64,000 nt of DNA from Acinetobacter sp. SFB (GTDB taxonomy: Bacteria; Pseudomonadota; Gammaproteobacteria; Pseudomonadales; Moraxellaceae), in assembly GCF_001647545.1 (NCBI RefSeq), contig NZ_LSZH01000012.1, positions 368,431-432,430 of the forward strand, in the 5' to 3' direction. Made by a program: the position numbers and the translations under genes. Positions 63,918-64,000 of this stretch are shown piece by piece. Below the pieces are notes generated by a model. That model was given only the letters and a program-made list of their open reading frames with translations, had not been told where the DNA came from and made no database searches. Position 1 is the first letter of the stretch, and every line of letters starts with the position of its first letter.

Positions 63918-64000
63918 GCTGGCGATGACTTACTCTCACATGGGTAACCCCACACTACCATCAGCGCAAAGAGGTTTCACTTCTGAGTTCGGGAAGGGAT
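63918..64000 (-). rRNA. rrf: 5S ribosomal RNA, 3' part
   Basis: The minus strand reads TCCCTTCCCGAACTCAGAAG, then GTGAAACCTCTTTGCGCTGA, TGGTAGTGTGGGGT and ends CGCCAGCTC, the conserved 3' two-thirds of gammaproteobacterial 5S rRNA. The 5' part and the rest of the operon lie beyond 64000. The exact 3' end is estimated. Confidence 0.93.

Overview
The window is a chromosomal segment of an Acinetobacter-like gammaproteobacterium. The evidence is the AT-rich sequence, an AlkM-type alkane hydroxylase divergent from an AraC regulator, the gene content (pilU, tusDCBE, cobUTCS, lpxB, a DUF2474 protein beside cydAB) and abundant A/T-flanked hairpin terminators. I see no prophage, insertion sequence, CRISPR array or tRNA. 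The right edge runs into the 3' end of a 5S rRNA gene on the minus strand, so an rRNA operon lies just outside.

Layout. 1-2.7 kb: 3' end of an ABC exporter, a MaoC-like gene broken by one amber codon, an AraC regulator and gcvH. 3-12 kb: an MFS transporter, pilU, a DAHP synthase (aroG) divergent from an aromatic aminotransferase (tyrB), frmA and a phospholipase D-like lipoprotein. 12-15.5 kb: small or unrecognised genes, two of them decayed. 15.7-20.7 kb: a four-gene acyl-CoA dehydrogenase / kinase / phosphatase / SDR cluster divergent from a LysR regulator. 20.8-30.4 kb: nuclease, MocR regulator, cytochrome bd operon, MarR-MFS operon, nitroreductase. 30.4-35.7 kb: fumC, a GalE-like gene, tusDCBE, an HxlR regulator and an LrgB remnant. 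35.8-39.4 kb: a cobalamin-salvage operon containing a 2H phosphoesterase. 39.6-47.8 kb: MFS, ybaK, a DUF4142 protein, alkM/alkR, lpxB, a TauE-like permease. 47.9-56.3 kb: a second DAHP synthase, ispF, a glycine-riboswitch-controlled dadA-like gene, aroC-prmB. 56.5-64 kb: UbiB-family kinase, an acyl-CoA dehydrogenase pair, a candidate small RNA, a PfpI protein, a lytic transglycosylase and 5S rRNA.

The most striking signal is upstream of the first DAHP synthase on the minus strand. It is an apparently complete ribosome-mediated attenuator: promoter, an 18-residue leader peptide containing Tyr-Tyr-Phe-Trp just before its stop, a chain of mutually exclusive RNA pairings, and an intrinsic terminator. 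A second ORF even richer in aromatic codons (8 aromatics in 12 residues) follows between the terminator and aroG. The second DAHP synthase at 47.9 kb has no such leader. With tyrB next door and aroC also in the window, this suggests that entry into the shikimate pathway is controlled by charging of aromatic tRNAs.

Other points of note are a tandem glycine riboswitch in front of a D-amino-acid-dehydrogenase-like gene, an ACAD10/11-like (LvaA/LvaC-like) kinase plus dehydrogenase module, 21-bp-spaced direct repeats between alkM and alkR, a 12-bp motif repeated four times on one strand, and three genes each broken by a single in-frame stop. Exact start sites, operators and RNA structures are read by eye and have not been computed.
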